From CAZONU01 sp965370045 (lineage in GTDB: Bacteria > Planctomycetota > SZUA-567 > JAKLDR01), in assembly GCA_965370045.1 (NCBI GenBank), contig CBDUSI010000118.1, positions 1 to 13,898 of the forward strand: DNA of 13,898 nucleotides, read 5' to 3'. Both the position numbers and the translations under genes were made by a program. Each line of letters starts with the position of its first letter. Within the stretch, counting starts at the first letter, position 1. The notes under the pieces are model-generated. The model saw only the letters and a list, made by a program, of their open reading frames with translations. It was not told where the DNA came from and did no database searches. Below, one piece after another: positions 1-6,802 of the stretch.

Positions 1-38
1 TCAAGCTGGCCATGATCCGCCTATACTTCAGGCGATTG

Positions 39-773
39 TCAGACAGGGCCTAGGTACTTCAGCGCGGCCCGGAGTGCAGCCGCGTCGGGCTCGGTTTCGT
101 TGAGAATGTCCCGCAGAGCATCCGTGGCGATTTCGGCGCAGGCTTGGCCGATCATGTGGCATATCAGCATTCGCACCTCGCTGAGGCCCCGGCTCATGTG
201 CAATATCTGTCCGACCTGGCCGATGGCTTCCTCGAAACGCCCCTCGTGGGCGGCTCGCCGCGCGGCGATTGCCAGCAGGACGGCCGCCCCGCGCAGTTCC
301 AGCAAGGAGGGGGTCGGAGCCATGAGTCCCATTCGGTAGTCGGTCGGAAAGGCGCACTGCGGTTTCCCTGCGGCCGTGGCGAGTTCCGCCAAAACGGCCT
401 GATGGTTCTTGAGGAGAGTCCCCACTTCCTTGGAGCCGATTTCCAGTTCGCAGAGGGACAGGCGGGACTGGATGTTGGGCGCGGCCCGGGAACCGGCGGC
501 CCTGATGGCTGCGAAGGCCTGAATGTAGATAGGCGCGGCGTTGTCTTCATCGGGGACGGGCTCGGGCTGCAATTCGTCAACCAGGGCCCGCGCATCGGCG
601 AGGTTCTTCTCCGCCTCCCCGTCCAGGTAGTGGTTCCAGCAGGCCAGCGCAAGCGCCAGAACGGCCAATATGCTTATCGTCCAGTACATGCCCTTCATCA
701 GGCAGCCGGTCTTCTTGCGCTCCGGCTTGTTCTCGGTTGCCTTCGGAGCTTTTCTCTCGATATCCTCAGCCAA
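39..773 (-). CDS. Membrane-anchored hypothetical protein, probably frameshifted at its 3' end
   Basis: I cannot name a function. The 244-residue product has a basic N-terminus (about residues 8-28), one hydrophobic membrane segment (about 29-46) and a helical domain outside the membrane. A DNAAPIY motif near residue 77 resembles the NAAPLY-type motif I recall from uncharacterised planctomycete and lentisphaera proteins that are clearly longer. The start is a TTG overlapping the miaB stop by 8 bases, with GGGAG just upstream, so translation is probably coupled to miaB. An internal Met at residue 26 is a less likely start because it would remove the basic flank of the membrane segment. The reading frame ends in LKYLGPV then TGA. 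One base over, the frame reads SDNRLKYRRIMASL and stays open to base 1, and this looks like a natural continuation. A frameshift or sequencing error is likely. Confidence 0.6.
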   Translation of the reverse strand: MAEDIERKAPKATENKPERKKTGCLMKGMYWTISILAVLALALACWNHYLDGEAEKNLADARALVDELQPEPVPDEDNAAPIYIQAFAAIRAAGSRAAPNIQSRLSLCELEIGSKEVGTLLKNHQAVLAELATAAGKPQCAFPTDYRMGLMAPTPSLLELRGAAVLLAIAARRAAHEGRFEEAIGQVGQILHMSRGLSEVRMLICHMIGQACAEIATDALRDILNETEPDAAALRAALKYLGPV

Positions 774-2088
774 CCCATTCTCCCAACAAGCTCAGCGCGG
801 TGGCGGCCGTGATCTTCACGTTCACGATATCCCCCGGCTCGGCCTCGTCAATGGGGAAGGTGACGATCCGCCAGGTGCGCGTCCGGCCGGCGAGGCGCGC
901 GGGATCGCGCGGGCTGGGCCCCTCGACCAGCACGTCCAGCGTCTTGCCGACAAGGGCCGCGTTGAGCCGCTTGCCTATCTCCGTCTGAACGGCGAAGAGC
1001 CTGTTAAGACGCTCTTTCTTCGTGCTCAGGGGAACGTCGTCCTCCATATGTTGGGCCGCGTAGGTCCCCGGCCGTGGCGAGTACCTGAAACCGAAGATGC
1101 GCTGAAACTGCATGTCCTCCACGAGTTCCAGCGTGGCTTCGAAGTCCTCTTCCGTTTCGCCCGGGAAGCCGACAATGAAGTCCGAGGCGATCTCGACGCC
1201 GGGGACGATCTCTCGCGCGGCGGCGGCGATGTCCGCGTAGCGCGCGGAGTCGTAACCCCGGCGCATGGCGCGCAGCACGCGGTCCGACCCCGATTGCGCG
1301 GGCATGTGCAGGAAGCGGCAGACTACCGGCGTCTCGGCCATCGCCCGGAGCAGTTCATCGCCGATGTCCCGCGGGTGACTGGTCACGAAGCGCAGGCGTC
1401 TCAACCCCGCTGACTCCAGCTCGCCAACCTCGCGAACCAGTCCGGCCAGCGTTCTCCCGGGCGACAGGTCCTTGCCGTAGGCGTCCACGTTCTGGCCGAG
1501 GAGGGTAATCTCGACGGCGCCCTGTTCGACGAGCTGCCGGGCTTCTTCGACGATTGCCCCGGCCGGCCGGCTCTGCTCCGGCCCGCGGACAGTGGGGACG
1601 ATGCAGTACGCGCAGGCGTTGGAGCAGCCGCGGCTGACCGCCAGGTAGGCGCTCCAGGGGTGCGCGCCGCGTTGGGCGCCGGCCGAGGGCAGGTCCATCT
1701 CGCGGCCGTGGCCGGAGAGCACCGGGGCGTCGGCAACTCGTTCGGCGAGCAACCCCGGTATCTCGTCCAGGCGAGCCGGACCGACGACGAAGTCCACGCA
1801 CGGCGCGCGCCGGATGACCTCCCCGCGATCCTTCTCGGCCATGCAGCCGATCACGCCGATTAGCATGTCGGGGTAGTGCTCCTTGCGCTGCGCCAGCCGC
1901 CCCAGCAGCGACCAGACCTTGTCCTCGGCGTGCTGGCGCACCGAACAGGTCTCTATCAGCACCACGTCGGCTTCAGTGTGCTTGCTGACCGATTGCAGCC
2001 CGGAGCGTTCCAGCAGCCCGGCCAGCGCCTCGGCGTCGTGGGCGTTCATCTGGCAGCCGAAGGTGTGGATGTAGAATGTGCGGGTCAT
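766..2088 (-). CDS. miaB: tRNA-2-methylthio-N6-dimethylallyladenosine synthase MiaB
   Basis: Radical-SAM methylthiotransferase that adds a 2-methylthio group to i6A37 of tRNAs reading UNN codons, acting in the cytoplasm. The 440 residues match the family's usual length. The N-terminal methylthiotransferase domain has its three cluster cysteines at C12 (in FGCQMN), C48 and C82. The radical-SAM domain has CxxxCxxC at C155, C159 and C162, followed by the VPTVRGPEQSR stretch typical of MiaB rather than RimO. A TRAM RNA-binding domain fills about residues 374-438. I chose the ATG at 2088, directly before TRTFYIHTFGCQMN; the frame stays open to 2157, but that extra sequence is arginine-rich and unlike the family. 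The ribosome site is weak (AAGGGA about 10 bases upstream). The gene follows the por terminator, so it should have its own promoter, and it is coupled to the membrane protein gene downstream. Confidence 0.96.
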   Translation of the reverse strand: MTRTFYIHTFGCQMNAHDAEALAGLLERSGLQSVSKHTEADVVLIETCSVRQHAEDKVWSLLGRLAQRKEHYPDMLIGVIGCMAEKDRGEVIRRAPCVDFVVGPARLDEIPGLLAERVADAPVLSGHGREMDLPSAGAQRGAHPWSAYLAVSRGCSNACAYCIVPTVRGPEQSRPAGAIVEEARQLVEQGAVEITLLGQNVDAYGKDLSPGRTLAGLVREVGELESAGLRRLRFVTSHPRDIGDELLRAMAETPVVCRFLHMPAQSGSDRVLRAMRRGYDSARYADIAAAAREIVPGVEIASDFIVGFPGETEEDFEATLELVEDMQFQRIFGFRYSPRPGTYAAQHMEDDVPLSTKKERLNRLFAVQTEIGKRLNAALVGKTLDVLVEGPSPRDPARLAGRTRTWRIVTFPIDEAEPGDIVNVKITAATALSLLGEWVG

Positions 2089-2209
2089 CTCAGCGCCGTT
2101 CCCTTGCCGCCGGCTTCTGCCAGGCGAGCGCGCGGCAGGCCGTACTCTTGCGGTCACTTTGTGTGTCGAGCAAGGCGGTCAGCCTCAACTCCCTGCCGCG
2201 GGCGGTTCG

Positions 2210-2238
2210 AATGTGAAAGGCCAGTTGGGCGCTGTCCA
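2210..2238 (-). promoter_or_regulatory. Possible weak sigma70-type promoter for miaB
   Basis: TGGACA (2233-2238) and CACATT (2210-2215) are separated by 17 bases on the minus strand, 5/6 and 3/6 matches to consensus. They lie just downstream of the por terminator, where miaB needs its own transcription start. The -10 match is poor, so this is tentative. Nothing else was recognised between miaB and the terminator. Confidence 0.25.
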
Positions 2239-2261
2239 CGTGTTCCTAGCGACTCCTCACG

Positions 2262-2292
2262 AAAAGGGCCGAGCGCAAGGAGCGCCCGGCCC
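2262..2292 (-). terminator. Rho-independent terminator of the por operon
   Basis: In the minus-strand transcript, GGGCCGGGCGC, loop UCCUU and GCGCUCGGCCC form an 11-bp stem that is fully paired (one G-U pair), followed directly by UUUU. It begins 24 bases after the porB stop codon. On the plus strand the opposite pairing contains an A-C mismatch and lacks a T tract, so the terminator works for the por direction. Confidence 0.9.
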
Positions 2293-2316
2293 GGATTCTC
2301 CAATTGTCGGGGCGAA

Positions 2317-3291
2317 CTACTTCTTGGCTGCCTCAGCGGCCAACTCGGCGGCCTCCTCCTCGCTCTCCTTCTCGCGGCGGAGCAGGCGTTTCCAGCGGAG
2401 GTTAGTCCACTTCTGGAGCTCGGCGATGATGTCCTTGTTCTTGTCGTTGAAGAGGTGCTTGAAGCGGGCCTGGGTCTTGAGCCACTCCTCGACCGGCTTG
2501 ACCTCCTTGGGCTTGTAGTTGATCTTGTAGGCACCGTCGACCACCTCGAAAAGCGGCCAGAAGTTGGTTTCCACGGCCAGCTTGGCCTGGGCGATGCCCT
2601 GGTCCACCGGGAAGCGCCAGCCGCGGTGGCAGGGCACCAGAACGTTGAGGAAGGCCGGGCCGCCGCAGTGCAGGCCCTTGTATATCTTGTCGCCCAGGTC
2701 GCGGAGGTTGTGGATGGAGGCTTGTCCCACGTAGGGGATGTCGTGGGCGACCATGCAGGCGGTGAGGTCCTTCTGCTTCTCGGTCTTGCCGGCCTTGGCA
2801 GTGCCCGCCTGGCTGGTGTTGGTGTGCGCACCCAGCGGGGTGGCCCCCGAGCGCTGGATGCCGGTGTTCATGTAGCCTTCGTTGTCGTAGCAGATGTAGA
2901 GCATCTCGTGGCCGCGCTCCATGGCCCCGGAGAGCGACTGGAAGCCGATGTCGTAGGTGCCGCCGTCGCCGCCGAAGGCGATGAACTTGAACTTCTCCTT
3001 GACCTTGCCCTGGGCGTGCAGCGCCCGGTAGGCGGCCTCGACCCCCGAGCAGGTCGCGGCGGAGTTCTCGAACGCCGAGTGGATGTTCGAGCACCGCCAG
3101 GAGCTGAACGGATAGATGGTGGTGACCACCTCCATGCAGCCGGTGGAGATGGTGGTGACCAGCTGCTCGTCGTCGTCGACCATCTTCATGGCCAGGCGGA
3201 GGAGGGTCGGCGCGGTGCATCCCGCGCAGGCGCGGTGACCGGGGGCCAGCACTTCCGGCTTGTGAGAGAGCTTCTTGAGGTTGAGAGCCAT
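2317..3291 (-). CDS. porB: Pyruvate:ferredoxin oxidoreductase, beta subunit
   Basis: The TPP-binding subunit of the cytoplasmic enzyme that converts pyruvate and CoA to acetyl-CoA, CO2 and reduced ferredoxin. The 324 residues match PorB in length. GHRACAGC gives C22 and C25, which with C52 (STGCMEV) and C221 (VPCHRGW) are the likely ligands of the proximal 4Fe-4S cluster. The TPP/Mg motif starts at GDGGTYDIG (108-116) and continues to D136-N137. The stretch after it (NTGIQRSGATP) is typical of pyruvate enzymes rather than 2-oxoglutarate enzymes. The C-terminal 25 residues are charged and alanine-rich. The ATG at 3291 has a very strong GGAGGAGG site about 8 bases upstream. The frame is open much further upstream, but only as an out-of-frame shadow of the acetyltransferase gene. 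It is the last gene of the por operon, 35 bases after the acetyltransferase stop. Confidence 0.95.
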   Translation of the reverse strand: MALNLKKLSHKPEVLAPGHRACAGCTAPTLLRLAMKMVDDDEQLVTTISTGCMEVVTTIYPFSSWRCSNIHSAFENSAATCSGVEAAYRALHAQGKVKEKFKFIAFGGDGGTYDIGFQSLSGAMERGHEMLYICYDNEGYMNTGIQRSGATPLGAHTNTSQAGTAKAGKTEKQKDLTACMVAHDIPYVGQASIHNLRDLGDKIYKGLHCGGPAFLNVLVPCHRGWRFPVDQGIAQAKLAVETNFWPLFEVVDGAYKINYKPKEVKPVEEWLKTQARFKHLFNDKNKDIIAELQKWTNLRWKRLLRREKESEEEAAELAAEAAKK

Positions 3292-3326
3292 GTGTCGTTC
3301 CTCCTCCGGCCGCCGCTCGACGGCGG

Positions 3327-4457
3327 CTAGACGTAGTTGTATCCGTACCAGGGCAGTTCCACGGGCAGCGCGGCGCCCAGCACCTTGCCGAGCTCGCCGC
3401 GATCCTCGATCAGACCCCGCTCGGAAGCTTCCAGTGTTCCGAAGACCGCGCGGCAGGCGTCGGCCTCGCCGAGCTCCAGGCGCTCGGCTCCCAGGGAGAT
3501 CACCATCTTGTCGCCGGCCTCCTCGAACTTCAGCTTGGCGGCGCGCGGGCCGGCCTGCTCGACCAGCAGGTCGCGCAGGCTGTCCATCAGCTGCGGGAGG
3601 TTGACCAGCTTCACCGTCCCGCCGATTCCCGGGGTGGGCTCGCCGGTCAGTCCGGCCGCGGACATCTCCGCCTGCAGCGAGACGTCCCAGTTGCGCACAT
3701 TGACTTCCAGAGTCGGGACGGCGCCGCGCCCGGCCAGTTCGGGCATCACCGCGGCCAGCGTCCGGCGGCAGCCGGCGTACTCGCCGAGGAACATGCCCTT
3801 GGCTCTCTCGCCCTCGTTCTCGGGCGCCCGGGTGGCCGCGTAGGCCACCAGCTTGCCGTCGCGGCGGATGGCCCAGAGCTTGGCCGCCCGGTTCATGCAG
3901 GTCCGGCCGGCAACGATGTCCGCCCACTCGGACGGGGGCCGCAGGAAGCGCGCCGGCTCGTTACGGTAAATGGCCGCGAGCATGGCGGCCTCACCGAGCG
4001 CGGCGGGGGAGATATCTATCCCCTCGCTGCGCGCCGGCCCGGCGGCGACCCGATAGCTCAACGCGCAGCCGGCGGCCACCGCCCCGCTGCGGCCGTAGAG
4101 GCCGCGGCGGCCGGAGATCATGGCGAAGTCGATGCCCTCCGACCTCATGGCCGCGATGCAGTCGGCGAGAACCTTGGTGGCCAGCCCCTTCCCGCGGTAA
4201 TCGGGGTGGGTGCAGACTGCCCCCAGGCAGGCTACCGTCACGCGCGCGCCGAAGATCGAGGCTTGGTGACGGCGGTAGCCGCAGTGGGAGACGACTTCGC
4301 CGTCTTCTACGAAGGCGCGCAGGCGAGAACGGTTGGCTTCGTTGATGAAGTAGGCGAACTCCGCGGCCATCTCGCCGCCGTCGGGGCGGAAGCTCAGGTT
4401 GCAGAGCCGGACCAGCGAGTCCAGTTCTTCGACCTGCAGGGCGCGGGGGCCTTCCAT
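3327..4457 (-). CDS. GNAT-family N-acetyltransferase with SCP2-like C-terminal domain (Eis-like)
   Basis: Predicted acetyl-CoA-dependent N-acetyltransferase of 376 residues; the substrate is unknown. The N-terminal GNAT fold has the acetyl-CoA pyrophosphate-binding signature VCTHPDYRGKGLA at 81-93 and a conserved tyrosine in LYGRSG (Y121), which occupies the position of the general acid in GNAT enzymes such as Eis. A second, degenerate GNAT-like region follows, and about residues 265-376 resemble the SCP2-like fold that ends Eis-type enzymes. The ATG at 4457 lies 19 bases after the porA stop, with only a weak GAGAG ribosome site. The stop is 35 bases before porB. It therefore sits between the two TPP-binding subunits of an acetyl-CoA-producing enzyme, which suggests co-expression but not necessarily a role in that enzyme. 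GNAT membership is firm; Eis-like architecture is a good guess. Confidence 0.85.
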   Translation of the reverse strand: MEGPRALQVEELDSLVRLCNLSFRPDGGEMAAEFAYFINEANRSRLRAFVEDGEVVSHCGYRRHQASIFGARVTVACLGAVCTHPDYRGKGLATKVLADCIAAMRSEGIDFAMISGRRGLYGRSGAVAAGCALSYRVAAGPARSEGIDISPAALGEAAMLAAIYRNEPARFLRPPSEWADIVAGRTCMNRAAKLWAIRRDGKLVAYAATRAPENEGERAKGMFLGEYAGCRRTLAAVMPELAGRGAVPTLEVNVRNWDVSLQAEMSAAGLTGEPTPGIGGTVKLVNLPQLMDSLRDLLVEQAGPRAAKLKFEEAGDKMVISLGAERLELGEADACRAVFGTLEASERGLIEDRGELGKVLGAALPVELPWYGYNYV

Positions 4458-4476
4458 CGATCGCTCTCGGTATCTG

Positions 4477-5697
4477 CTACTCGCGCAGGCCCAGGAAGTT
4501 CTCGACCGGCCCGGCCTTGCCGGTCTCGGCCACCGTTTTGAGTTGGTCGAACACGCTGCGAATCATGCTGACGTTGACGTCTCGGCCGCCGATCCCGTAA
4601 ATGTGGCTGATCATGGGGACCTTGAGCCCGGCGCCGTAGGCCGCGCCGCGGATTTCGTTGAAGACCGGGCCGCCCTCCAGGCCGAAGGAGATGCTGCGGT
4701 CCATCACCGAGACCGCCTTGCAGTGCGCCAGCGCTGCGCAGATCTCCTTGCCCGGGAAGGGGCGGAAGACGCGGATCTTGAGCAGGCCGGCCTTGACCCC
4801 CTCCTCGCGCAGCTCGTCGACGGTGGCCTTGGCGGTGCCCGCGGTGCTGCCCAGGGCGACCACGGCCAGCTCGGCGTCGTCCAGCCTGTAGGGTTCCAGG
4901 AGGTCGTAGGCGCGGCCGGTGAGCTTGCCGTAGGCGGCGCCCACCTCCTGGATGACCGCCGGGGCGTTGTACATGCCCTGGACCTCCTGGCGCTTGTGCT
5001 CAAACAGCCAGTCGGTGAGGTCCAGCGGGCCGTAGGTCACCGGGTCGGCGGCGTTGAGCAGGTACTTCTCGGGGTTGTACTCGCCGACGAACTTCCTGAC
5101 GACGGCGTCGTCGGAGAGCAACTCGACCCGCTCCATGGTGTGGCTGATGATGAAGCCGTCGAGGGTCACCATTACCGGGAGCTTGACGTCCGGGTTCTCG
5201 GCGATGCGGAATGCCTGGATGATGTTGTCGTAGGCCTCCTGGCTGTTCTCGGAGTAGAGCTGGATCCAGCCCAGGTCGCGGCAGCCCATGGTGTCGGAGT
5301 GGTCGCAGTGGATGTTCAGCGGCCCGCTGATCGCCCGGTTGACCACCGGCATGACGATGGGCAGGCGCAGGGAGCTGGCGATGGCCACGATCTCCCACAT
5401 GAGGGCCAAGCCGTTGGCCGCGGTGGCGGTGATGGCCCGCGCGCCGCCGGCCGCGGCGCCCACCGTGGCGCTCATGGCGCTGTGCTCACTCTCCACGTTG
5501 ACCAGAAGGGTGTCCACCTGGCCGTTGGCCACGAACTCCGCGAACTTGTGCATCATCTCGGTCTGCGGGGTGATCGGGTAGATCGCGGCGACGTCGGGGC
5601 TGACCTGCTTGAGGGCGGTGGCCGCGGCGTCGTTGCCGGTCAGGCCTGTCACTTCCTGGGCGGCGATCTTCTTGTTCTCGGCGACGGTGGTGGTCAC
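4477..5697 (-). CDS. porA: Pyruvate:ferredoxin oxidoreductase, alpha subunit
   Basis: Binds the pyrimidine part of TPP and contributes the CoA/transketolase-like domains of the heterotetrameric pyruvate:ferredoxin oxidoreductase. The 406 residues match PorA. GNDAAA (21-26) and YPITPQTE (40-47) open the pyrimidine-binding domain. VESEHSA (68-74) carries the conserved glutamate E71 expected near the TPP aminopyrimidine. PVVNRAISGPLNIHCDHSD (117-135) is diagnostic of pyruvate enzymes. The C-terminal swivel domain runs from about residue 275, with a conserved RVFRPFP (309-315). The start is GTG at 5697, with AGGAGG six bases upstream directly following the porD stop; no better ATG exists. It follows porD by 12 bases, and the acetyltransferase follows it by 19 bases. 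Confidence 0.95.
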   Translation of the reverse strand: MTTTVAENKKIAAQEVTGLTGNDAAATALKQVSPDVAAIYPITPQTEMMHKFAEFVANGQVDTLLVNVESEHSAMSATVGAAAGGARAITATAANGLALMWEIVAIASSLRLPIVMPVVNRAISGPLNIHCDHSDTMGCRDLGWIQLYSENSQEAYDNIIQAFRIAENPDVKLPVMVTLDGFIISHTMERVELLSDDAVVRKFVGEYNPEKYLLNAADPVTYGPLDLTDWLFEHKRQEVQGMYNAPAVIQEVGAAYGKLTGRAYDLLEPYRLDDAELAVVALGSTAGTAKATVDELREEGVKAGLLKIRVFRPFPGKEICAALAHCKAVSVMDRSISFGLEGGPVFNEIRGAAYGAGLKVPMISHIYGIGGRDVNVSMIRSVFDQLKTVAETGKAGPVENFLGLRE

Positions 5698-5703
5698 AAT
5701 GCG

Positions 5704-5710
5704 CCTCCTC
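5704..5710 (-). promoter_or_regulatory. Ribosome binding site that sets the porA GTG start
   Basis: GAGGAGG on the minus strand, six bases before the GTG at 5697. Its first G is the last base of the porD TAG stop, so termination on porD and initiation on porA are side by side, consistent with coupled translation. Confidence 0.75.
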
Positions 5711-6039
5711 TACTTCTTCTCGTCGGCTTCGGCGGCGGCCGCCTCGGTCTCCAGGATCATGGTGATGGCCTTCTCACCCTTGACCGGGCAGATCGCGGCG
5801 CAGATGCCGCAGCCCTTGCAGTAGTAAAGGTTGAAGCCGGCGAACTTCTCGTCCTCGACCTTGATCGCGCAGTCCGGGCAGAAGCCCCAGCACTGCAGGC
5901 AGTGGATGCAGCGGTCCTCGTGCCAGACCGGGCGGTAGCTGCGCCATGAACCGGTGTTGTAGACCTCGCTGGTGCCGGGGTCGACCAGCCCCCCGTCCAT
6001 CACGTCCTTCCAGCCCTTGACCTTCTTCTCGTCAGCCAT
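5710..6039 (-). CDS. porD: Pyruvate:ferredoxin oxidoreductase, delta subunit (2[4Fe-4S] ferredoxin)
   Basis: A bacterial-type ferredoxin subunit that carries electrons from the catalytic core toward external ferredoxin. In 109 residues it holds two CxxCxxCxxxC cluster motifs: C44, C47, C50, C54 and C74, C77, C80, C84. An extra cysteine, C57, follows the first motif; in two-cluster ferredoxins the fourth cysteine of each motif ligates the other cluster, so C57 is probably not a ligand. The approximately 40-residue N-terminal extension with GSWRSYRPVW is typical of PorD subunits. The acidic, alanine-rich tail of about 15 residues is unremarkable. The ATG at 6039 has GAGG about 7 bases upstream. 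It lies 25 bases after porG and 12 before porA. Confidence 0.95.
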   Translation of the reverse strand: MADEKKVKGWKDVMDGGLVDPGTSEVYNTGSWRSYRPVWHEDRCIHCLQCWGFCPDCAIKVEDEKFAGFNLYYCKGCGICAAICPVKGEKAITMILETEAAAAEADEKK

Positions 6040-6064
6040 TGGTTGCCTCGCTTATCTGGGCCTG

Positions 6065-6643
6065 TCAGGCCGCCTCGACCTCTTCGTAGGCGCGCTTGAG
6101 CGCGCGGACGTTGCCTTCGACGATCTTCTGGCCGAACTTGCCGCCGAACTTCTTCTTGATGCCCTTGGCGAAGGCCTCGATGGGCAGCAGTCCGGTGACC
6201 TTCATCAACGCGCCGATCATCGGGGTGTTGGGGATGGGCCGGCCGACCTCGTCGATGGCGATCCTGGTGGCGTCGACGGTGAAGACTTGCTGCCCGCTCT
6301 TGAGCTTGAGCTTTTTCTTGATCTCCTCAGCGGAGAGGGCCGTGTTGATGACCAGCGGGCCATCCTCCATCAGCAGGTCGCAGACGTCGACCACCTCCAG
6401 CAGGGTGTCGTCGAAGACCACCACGGCGCTGGCGCTCTCCAGCGAGCTGTGCACCCGGATGGGCGCGTCGGAGATGCGCGTGTAGCCGCGGATGGGAGCG
6501 CCCATCCTCTCGGGGCCGTACTCCGGGAACCCCTGGCTGTACTTGCCCTCGTGGAGGGCGATCTCCGCCACCATGATGGCGGCGGTCTTGGCCCCCTGAC
6601 CGCCGCGGCCGTGCCAGCAGATGCCGTAAATCTTGTCCGCCAT
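6065..6643 (-). CDS. porG: Pyruvate:ferredoxin oxidoreductase, gamma subunit
   Basis: First gene of the por operon; the 192-residue gamma subunit has the POR_gamma fold corresponding to domain III of single-chain pyruvate:ferredoxin oxidoreductase. HGRGGQGAKT (11-20) is the family's glycine-rich signature, followed by QGFPEYGPERMGAPIRGYTR (37-56), which is conserved in pyruvate and 2-ketoisovalerate enzymes. The ATG at 6643 has GGAGGT eight bases upstream. An upstream in-frame start at 6715 would begin almost at the -10 element and add a proline/arginine-rich leader, so it is rejected. With the other subunits present in the same transcript, pyruvate is the likeliest substrate, though related branched-chain 2-oxoacid enzymes cannot be fully excluded. 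Confidence 0.94.
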   Translation of the reverse strand: MADKIYGICWHGRGGQGAKTAAIMVAEIALHEGKYSQGFPEYGPERMGAPIRGYTRISDAPIRVHSSLESASAVVVFDDTLLEVVDVCDLLMEDGPLVINTALSAEEIKKKLKLKSGQQVFTVDATRIAIDEVGRPIPNTPMIGALMKVTGLLPIEAFAKGIKKKFGGKFGQKIVEGNVRALKRAYEEVEAA

Positions 6644-6660
6644 GTGAAATGACCTCCGAA

Positions 6661-6699
6661 CCGCGCCTGCGGGCTGTGCGGGCCGGGGCTCCGGCGCGG
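6661..6699 (-). other. Inverted repeat in the por 5' untranslated leader
   Basis: CCGCGCC and GGCGCGG form a perfect 7-bp inverted repeat around a 25-base GC-rich spacer, in the roughly 70-base leader between the predicted transcription start and porG. It ends about 18 bases before the start codon, just upstream of the ribosome site. In sequence this GC-rich, such repeats can arise by chance, and no known riboswitch was recognised. Confidence 0.25.
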
Positions 6700-6717
6700 A
6701 AGAGCCTCGGCGCACTC

Positions 6718-6746
6718 AATCTATATGGAGGGACGAGCGGTGTCAA
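6718..6746 (-). promoter_or_regulatory. Sigma70-type promoter of the por operon
   Basis: A perfect TTGACA -35 (6741-6746) and a TAGATT -10 (6718-6723, 4/6) are separated by an ideal 17 bases. TATAGA overlaps the -10 region, giving an unusual AT-rich patch in very GC-rich DNA. The predicted start near 6711 gives a leader of about 68 bases before porG. Confidence 0.7.
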
Positions 6747-6802
6747 GGTCAGGGCCGACCGGGCCGAGAGGCCATCGCACTCTTCGGACGGATGTTCGCG
6801 GC

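Noticed and set aside
2089..2261. Possible small RNA or tRNA gene between porB and miaB.
   Set aside because: No cloverleaf, no recognisable RNA motif and no convincing small coding frame with a ribosome site were seen.
1876..3330. A 484-codon plus-strand frame opposite miaB and porB.
   Set aside because: It runs through the por terminator and over two convincingly identified genes, and shows no recognisable family motif.
2317..3927. A possible 536-residue fusion of an arginine-rich region to PorB.
   Set aside because: The first 212 residues are an out-of-frame reading of the acetyltransferase gene. The ATG at 3291 has a very strong ribosome site and gives a normal-length PorB.
4399..5949. 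A 516-codon plus-strand frame opposite porA and porD.
   Set aside because: It is the complement of conserved por genes. Its low-complexity, Asp/Val/Gly-rich product is typical of antisense frames in GC-rich DNA.
6644..6715. A 24-residue N-terminal extension of PorG.
   Set aside because: It would begin between the -10 element and the predicted transcription start, and the family starts at MADKIYGICWHGRGGQG, preceded here by GGAGGT.
6724..6802. Possible intrinsic terminator for the secreted TPR gene.
   Set aside because: Short GGCC-rich repeats are present, but no stable stem followed by a T tract on the minus strand.
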